From Candidula unifasciata (taxonomy: Eukaryota > Mollusca > Gastropoda > Stylommatophora > Geomitridae), in contig CAJHNH020000707.1 of assembly GCA_905116865.2 (NCBI GenBank), positions 91,001 to 155,000 of the forward strand: a stretch of DNA of 64,000 nucleotides. Reading direction: 5' to 3'. Below are positions 37,913-46,900 of the stretch, piece after piece (positions within the stretch are counted from its first letter, which is position 1; each line of letters starts with the position of its first letter). Under the pieces are notes generated by a model. It worked only from the letters and a program-made list of their open reading frames with translations, was not told the DNA's origin and ran no database searches. The position numbers and the translations under genes were made by a program.

Positions 37913-40900
37913 TAATACAGGCATACACACATACAAACACACATACAAACATACATATATACATACATACAAACATGCAGTCATAAATACAGTCATGCAT
38001 GCAGGCACACACATGCACACACGGACACTCCCACTGAGACACACACACGCTCACTTAGACAAAAATACAGACACGCACACAGACACTTACATATAAACAC
38101 ACACAGGGAAACACACAGCAGACATATATACATTCGTGCTCACAAACTGACACACATGCACACACACATACGCAGACAAACATGCAGACACATAAATACA
38201 GCCACATAGACACACACGCAGTCAAACACACACACACATACAAATATAGACAAACAGGCAGACAAACACATTCTGACACACACACACAGACAAACACATA
38301 GAAATACACACGCAGACACATATATACAGCACGCACAGACATATACTCTGACATGCAGACACATACACACAACAAAGGGGCACACACAATACACACTGAT
38401 AAACACACATAGAGGTGCACACACAGACAGACACATACTGGCACATACACTCATGCAGACAGACATACAGACATCCTCACACAGAGATACATACATATAG
38501 CCTCATAGAAACACCAGCAGACAAACACACATAGACGTGCACATACAGACAGACACATACTGGCACATACACTCATGCAGACAGACATACAGACATCCTC
38601 ACACAGAGATACATACATATAGCCTCATAGACACACCAGCAGACAAACACACATAGAGGTGCACACACAGACAAACACATACTGGCACATACACTCATGA
38701 AGACATACAGACATCCTCACATAGAGATTCATACATATAGCCTCATAGACACACCAGCAGACAGACATACAGACATCCTCACACAGAGATACATACATAT
38801 AGCCTTATAGAAACACCAGCAGACAAACACACATAAACAATGAGAATGGTGAGAATACCTTAGACAGATGTACAGAATAATAAATATGTCTTCAAAGATG
38901 CGAAGGAAGCAGACTGCCCACATCTGAAAGAGACAATCAAATTCTCTGGTCGTGTCATGAGAAGGAGAAAACTGGGGTTTATTGTGACGGTAGGAAAGTT
39001 GAAGGAAAGGAGAGGCAGAGAGAGACAAAGAGAACATAAGCTGGACAATTTGACATCATGGCATGGAAGATCATCTGTGCCAGAGTTGATTAAAAGTACA
39101 TCAGTCAAAAGGTTTTGATAGACATGATACCAACGCCGCATGGCGTGGAAGATCATCTGTGCCAGAGTTGATTAAAAGTACATCAGACAAAAGGTTTTGA
39201 TAGACATGATACCAACGCCGCATGGCATGGAAGATCATCTGTGCCAGAGTTGATTAAAAGTACATCAGACAGAAGGTTTTGATAGACATGATACCAACGC
39301 CGCATGACATGGAAGATCATCTGTGCCAGAGTTGATTAAAAGTTCATCAGACAAAAGGTTTTGATAGACATGATAACAACGCCGCATGACATGGATCCTA
39401 CAATTGAAACAAATTACTTAGTAGTAAAACTTTGGTCACCTGTAATTACTGGATCACGTCTAACTCATGAGTCAGTCGTCTTAGTCCAACATCAATCATG
39501 CCTAATTCATGGATCACGTCTAACTAATGAGTCAGTCGTCTTAGTCCAACATCAATCATGCCTAATTCATGGATCACGTCTAACTAATGAGTCAGTCGTC
39601 TTAGTCCAACATCAATCATGCCTAATTCATGGATCACGTCTAACTAATGAGTCAGTCGTCTTAGTCCAACATCAATCATGCCTAATTCATGGATCACGTC
39701 TAACTAATGAGTCAGTCGTCTTAGTCCAACATCAATCATGCCTAATTCATGGATCACGTCTAACTAATGAGTCAGTCGTCTTAGTCCAACATCAATCATG
39801 CCTAATTCATGGATCACGTCTAACTAATGAGTCAGTCGTCTTAGTCCAACATCAATCATGCCTAATTCATGGATCACTTCTAACTAATGAGTCAGTCGTC
39901 TTAGTCCAACATCAATCATGCCTAATTCATAGATATTGACTAATTACTAATGTAATGAATCAATCAGTGTAGTCCAACATCGATCATGTCTAATTATTGA
40001 ATCAAGTGTAATGAATGGATCCCTTGCGATCAATGGATGACATCTGATGATGTTTTCTATTGCAGGAAACAGAGAAAGGAGAGAGCCGAGGCCAACGGAA
40101 ATGCCAATGGACATGCAGGAAAGGCGTTGATGAGTTGTGACAAAGGGGTAATAAAGCCAGTGATTGTCTGCATTCATGCTATCAGTTGTCTCCTCATTAA
40201 CTCTTTGAATCCCAGGGGGTTAAGCGTCCCAGGCTCAAGGGGTAGTCAAGAGAGACGTAAATCGGCCCATCTTGAGTTCATTGGGCTTCTAGGTAGGAAT
40301 TTATGAACGTATGATGCGTTCCTTGGGACTCAAAAAGTTAAGTCAACTATGCTGTTGATGTCAGGTCTAATACTTTCCAGATACCGCAATACCGTGTAGT
40401 GTATTCCCGCCTATTTGTAGAGAAACCCCCCCCCCTTTTTTTCCCCTCTCCCCACCCCAAACCTTCAAGAATGAGGGGCGTCCACTTTATTTGCAGTAAA
40501 GTACCTCAAACCCTGGGGGAATAGGTGGCAGGATGGGGGAGGGAGCGCTGTGGAGTTTTACAGTGACCTCCCTAAAACTGAGTCACAACCAATGGACCAC
40601 TCCAGAAGAGTTGGCAGCTCGGTACAAGGTCGCCAATAAAGTTCCAATACAAATCAAACTTCTGTAGGTGCAGCCTCAGAAAAGTTCGACCCAAATGCGT
40701 GGAACTTTAGTGGAAACTATGTCTTCCATTCTCTGTTGGCTGTCTTAGACACATCACCTAGATAAACAGGTGATTAACTAGTTCATTGAGATTTTCATTT
40801 GTAGTCATGTCGGACATGGCAGGGACCAAACCAAGACCATGACTAGAGACGCAGACCTTTACCCAGTGACCTAACCAAGAGCATGGCTGGAGACGCAAAC

Positions 40901-43900
40901 CTTTACCCAGTGACCTAAGCAAGAGCATAGCTAGAGACGCAAACCTTTACCCGCTGACCTAACCAAGAGCATGGCTGGAGACGCAAACCTTTACCCATTG
41001 ACCTAACCAAGAGCATGGCTAGAGACGCAAACCTTTACCCAGTGATCTGACCAAGAGCATGGCTAGAGACGCAAACCTTTACCCAGTGACCTAACCAAGA
41101 GCATGGCTAGAGAAGTAAACCTTTACCAGGTGACCTAACCAAGAGCATGGCTAGAGACGCAAACCTTTACCCAGTGACCAAACCAAGAGCATGGCTAGAG
41201 ACGCAGACCTTTACCTAGTGACCTCACCAAGAGCATGGCTGGAGACACAAACCTTTACCCAGTGACCTAACCAAGAGCATGGCTAGAGACGCAAACCCTT
41301 ACCCAGTGACCTGACCAAGAGCATGGCTAGAGACGGAAATCTTTACCCAGTGACCTAACAAAGAGCATGGCTAGAGACGCAAACCTTTACCCAGTGACCT
41401 AACCAAGAGCATGGCTAGAAACGCAAACCTTTACCCGAGTGTGACTCAGGACCAAGAGCATGGGCTAGGTCCGAAGATGACGCAAACCTTTACCTAGCTC
41501 GGGGCCGAACCATATAATGGCTCGTGCCAAGCAAAACCTTTAGCTGATAGGTTTACTTGCAATGCTACAATGAGAGGCGGACGATACTGGGCAGGCTGAG
41601 ACGCAGGCTCTATTACCTAAGTGACGTTTGCAAGAGCAAGTGCTAGAGTCAAAACCCATTACCAGAGTGACCAAACCAAGAGCAGTGTGGCTAGAGACGC
41701 AAACACTATACCCAGTGAAGAAAATGAAACCGCATGGTTAGAGACTGCCAACCCTTAGGTTCAAGAGCGAGACCAGACTGATTTACCAAGAGCATAATGG
41801 CTAGAGACAAAGTATGAAAATAGTTTTTGAGACTAGCTTTCTATGTTCAGTGTACCAAGAGCATGGCTAGAGAGGCAGACCTATTTGACTGACAGTTCCT
41901 GACCAAGAGCTTTGGCTAGAGACGACAGTTTGTGACACCCAGTGACCTGAGTCAAATCCAGGGCTAAGACCCATAACAGATCCTAGACACCTGTTCTACC
42001 AGACATCCTGTTCCCAGAGCATTCTACTAGAGATGCAGACATCCTTACCCCAGTATCCCAAACCAAGAGCATGGCTAGAGACGCATCCCTTTACCAGATA
42101 TCCTGCTCTACCAGATAAAAGTTGGGCCAGAGGTCCGAAGTCAATGGCGCTCGGGGCCGACCGATATAAGTTTCATACATCGTGTTCTACCAGACATCCT
42201 GTTCTACCAGCAATCCTGTTCTACCAGACAGAAGCTGATATCCTGTTTACTGGTAATGCTACAATGAGAGGCGGATGACTACTGGACCAGGCTGAGATTC
42301 TGAAGGCTCTGTGAGGAGTAAGACGTTTGCGAGAATCAGGTGATGATTGTCAGTCTACAACCATGACCAAACTGGAAGAACAACATGTTTAAAGTAGTGT
42401 GGCCAGACATTAGCACTATCCAGAAAGCCAATGAAGAAGATGAAACCGCTTGATTTTACACACTGCCGGACTGACTAGGTTCAAGATGCGAGCACTTATA
42501 GACTGATTTACCATGAGCATAATATGTCGACTAATTCACAAAGTATGAAAGACAAGTATAGTTTTTGAGACTAGCTTTCTATGTTCATAAACAAAATGTA
42601 TACTATGTAGGTGTGACTATGGAGTCTGACTGACTGACACCTTCTCCCCTCCACCCTCCCCTTTAGGCTGCTAGCTGACAGTTTGTGACACCCCACAAAG
42701 AGTCACATCCAGGACTAAACCCCCATAACAGATCCTAGACATCCTGTTCTACCAGATATCCTGTTCTACCAGATATCCTGTTCTACTAGATATCCTGTTC
42801 TACCAGACATCCTGTTCCACCAGATATCCTGTTCTACCAGATATCCCGTTCTACCAGACATCCTGTTCTACCAGATATCCTGTTCTACCAGATATCCTGT
42901 TCTACCAGATATCCTGTTCTACCAGACATCCTGTTCTACCAGATATCCTGTTCTACCAGATATCCTGTTCTACCAGATATCCTGTTCTACCAGATATCCT
43001 GTTCTACCAGATATCCTGTTCTACCAGATATCCCGTTCTACCAGATATCCTGTTCTACCAGATATCCTGTTCTACCAGATATCCTGTTCTACCAGATATC
43101 CTGTTCAGCCAGACATCCTGTTCTACCAGATATCCTGTTCTACCAGATATCCTGTTCTACTAGATATCCTGTTCTACCAGATATCCTGTTCTACCAGATA
43201 TCCTGTTCTACTATAGATCCTGTTCTGCTAGATATCCTGTTCTACTAGGTATCCTGTTCTACCAGACATCCTGTTCTACCAGATATCCTGTTCTACCAGA
43301 TATCCTGTTCTACCAGATATCCTGTTCTACTAGATATCCTGTTCTACCAGATATCCTGTTCTACCAGATATCCTGTTCTACCAGATATCCTGTTCTACCA
43401 GATATCCTGTTCTACCAGATATCCTGTTCTACCAGATATCCTGTTCTACCAGATATCCTGTTCTACCAGATATCCTGTTCTACCAGATATCCTGTTCTAC
43501 CAGATATCCTGTTCTACCAGATATCCTGTTCTACCAGATATCCTGTTCTACCAGATATCCTGTTCTACCAGATATCCTGTTCTACCAGATATCCTGTTCT
43601 ACCAGACATCCTGTTCTACCAGACATCCTGTTCTACCAGATATCCTGTTCTACCAGATATCCTGTTCTACCAGATATCCTGTTCTACCAGATATCCTGTT
43701 CTACCAGATATCCTGTTCTACTAGATATCCTGTTCTACCAGATATCCTGTTCTACCAGATATCCTGTTCTTCTACCTGTTCTAGATATCCTGTTCTACCA
43801 GATATCCTGTTCTACCAGATATCCTGTTCTACTAGATATCCTGTTCTACCAGATATCCTGTTCTACCAGATATCCTGTTCTACTAGATATCCTGTTCTAC

Positions 43901-46900
43901 TAGATATCCTGTTCTACTAGATATCCTGTTCTACCAGATATCCTGTTCTACCAGATATCCTGTTCTACCAGATATCCTGTTCTACTAGATATCCTGTTCT
44001 ACTAGATATCCTGTTCTACTAGGTATCCAGTTCTACCAGATACATTGTTCTAACAGATACCCTGTTCTACTAGATATCCTGTTCTACTAGGTATCCTGTT
44101 CTACCAGATATCCTGTTCTACTAGGTACCCTGTTCTACCAGACATCCTGTTCTACTAGATACCCTGTTCTACCAGACATCCTGTTCTACTAGATATCCTG
44201 TTCTACCAGACATCCTGTTCTACCAGACATTATGTTCTACCAGACATCCTGTTCTACCAGATATCCTGTTCTACCAGACATCCTGTTCTACCAGACATCC
44301 TGTTCTACCAGACATCCTCTTCTACCAGACATCCTGTTCTACTAGATAGCCTGTTCTACCAGACATCCTGTTCTACCAGATATCCTGTTCTACCAGATAT
44401 CCTGTTCTACCAGATATCCTGTTCTACTAGATATCCTGTTCTACCAGATATCCTGTTCTACCAGATATCCGGTTCTACCAGATACCCGGTTCTTCCAGAC
44501 ATCCTGTTCTACCAGACATCCTGTTCTACTAGATAGCCTGTTCTACCAGACATCCTGTTCTACTAGATATCCTATTCTACCAGACATCCTGTTCTACCAG
44601 ACATCCTGTTCTACTAGATATCCTGTTCTACCAGAAATCCTGTTCTACTAGATATCCTGTTCTACCAGACATCCTGTTCTACTAGATATCATATTCTACC
44701 AGATATCCTATTCTACCAGACATCCTGTTCTACCACACATCCTGTTCTACTAGACATCCTGTTCTACCAGACATCCTGTTCTACCAGATATCCTGTTCTA
44801 CCAGCTATCCTGTTCTACTAGATATCCTATTCTACCAGACATCCTGTTCTACCAGACATCCTGTTCTACTAGATATCCTATTCTACCAGACATCCTGTTC
44901 TACCAGATATCCTGTTCTACCAGACATCCTGTTCTACCAGATATCCTGTTCTACCAGACATCCTGTTCTACCAGACATCCTGTTCTACCAGATATCCTGT
45001 TCTACCAGATATTCTGTTCTACTAGATATCCTGTTCTACCAGATACATTGTTCTACCAGATACCCTGTTCTATTAGATATACTGTTCTACTAGGTATCCT
45101 GTTCTACCAGATATCCTGTTCTACTAGGTATCCCGTTCTACCAGACATCCTGTTCTACTAGATATCCTGTTCTACTATATATCCTGTTCTACTAGGTATC
45201 CTGTTCTACCAGACATCCTGTTCTTCCAGACATCCTGTTCTACCAGACATCCCGTTCTACCAGATATCCTGTTCTACCAGATATCCTGTTCTACCAGATA
45301 TCCTGTGCTACCAGATATCCTGTTCTACCAGATCTCCTGTTCTACCAGACATCCTGTTCTTCCAGACATCCTGTTCTACCAGACATCTCGTTCTACCAGA
45401 CATCCTGTTCTTCCAGACATCCTGTTCTACCAGACATCGTATTCTACCAGATATCCTGTTCTACCAGATATCCTGTTCTACCAGACATCCCGTTCCACCA
45501 GATATACCGTTCTACCAGATATCCCGTTCTACCAGATATCCTGTTCTACCAGATATCCTGTTCTACCAGATATCCTGTTCTACCAGATATCCCGTTCTAC
45601 CAGATATCCTGTTCCACCAGACATCCTGTTCTACTAGATATCCTGTTCTGCCAGACATCATGTTCTACCAGATATCCTGTTCTACCAGATACATTGTTCT
45701 ACTAGATATCCTGTTCTACCAGACATCCTGTTCTACCAAATATCCTGTTCTACCAGATATCCTGTTCTACCAGATATCCTGTTCTACCAGACATCCTGTT
45801 CTACCAGACATCCTGTTCTACCAGATATCCTGTTCTACCAGACATCCTGTTCTACCAGATATCCTGTTCTACCAGACATCCTGTTCTACCAGACATCCTG
45901 TTCTACCAGATATCCTGTTCTACCAGTGCAATTATTCATTGATTTGATTAGTTGGCTATGATAATCTGGTTTTAGACACACAATATCATTGCATAATGTA
46001 TTTCGCCGTCTTAAACGCAAACAACCTACTTACTACTTTCTCAATATCATAAAACAACCGCTGCGGACACGAGTAAGATTTCCACACGAAAAAGACAGTT
46101 CACAGTACTGCACCAAGCACTTACCTAAGGCAGCAAAATCGTAATCTCCAGCCCTTATGTGGAAACTGCATCAGCAAACCGTTGCCAGACGCAAACATAA
46201 CTTCAAAGCTTAAAGAACTGTCCCGCCTATTCGCCATAATGGGCTGAATGTCCAGAGTACCGTAACAGGGCTACAGGCGGCTGGTCTACCTGACTGTCCT
46301 AGTCGTTTGAGGTGAGACTGTGGGAAAACTGGAGATACTGATATATTTCAACTGTTTGTGGAGTCTGAACAAGGCGGACATAATTTAGACAGGTGAAGTG
46401 AAACACTGACAGACATGGCTGCTGCTCAGCGCCATTAGTACAGGACTGGCCTAGAGACCATTGACGAGTCTCTGGTACTAGCACGATTGCGTATCATGGG
46501 AATAAAGAAGGGCGAAGCAGGTTGAGTCCGAAATAGGAGACATCAAAACCAACTCCTCATGAGAGCAGTCAGTAGAAGTACCGCGGAGGCTGTTGCGTCA
46601 GAGTCTGAGCACGAATGCCTAATGTGCAGTGGCGTCGACTGTGATAACATGATGTTTGTGGGTTTAGTGCCCGGAGATCAACACTAGATGTGATCTTCTC
46701 CACCAGGCAGCCACAAAAATAGTGCAAGAATCAAACAGAAGTCCCAGTCTTCATAAACCTCACTAAGGTTTTCGATTATGTTAGCAGAGAAGTCTCTGTC
46801 TTCATAAACCTCACTAGTGTTAGGGAAAGGATCTCCTGTATGGTGAACTAGTGTTAGGGAAAGGATCGCCTGTATGGTGAACTAGTGTTAGGGAAACGAT

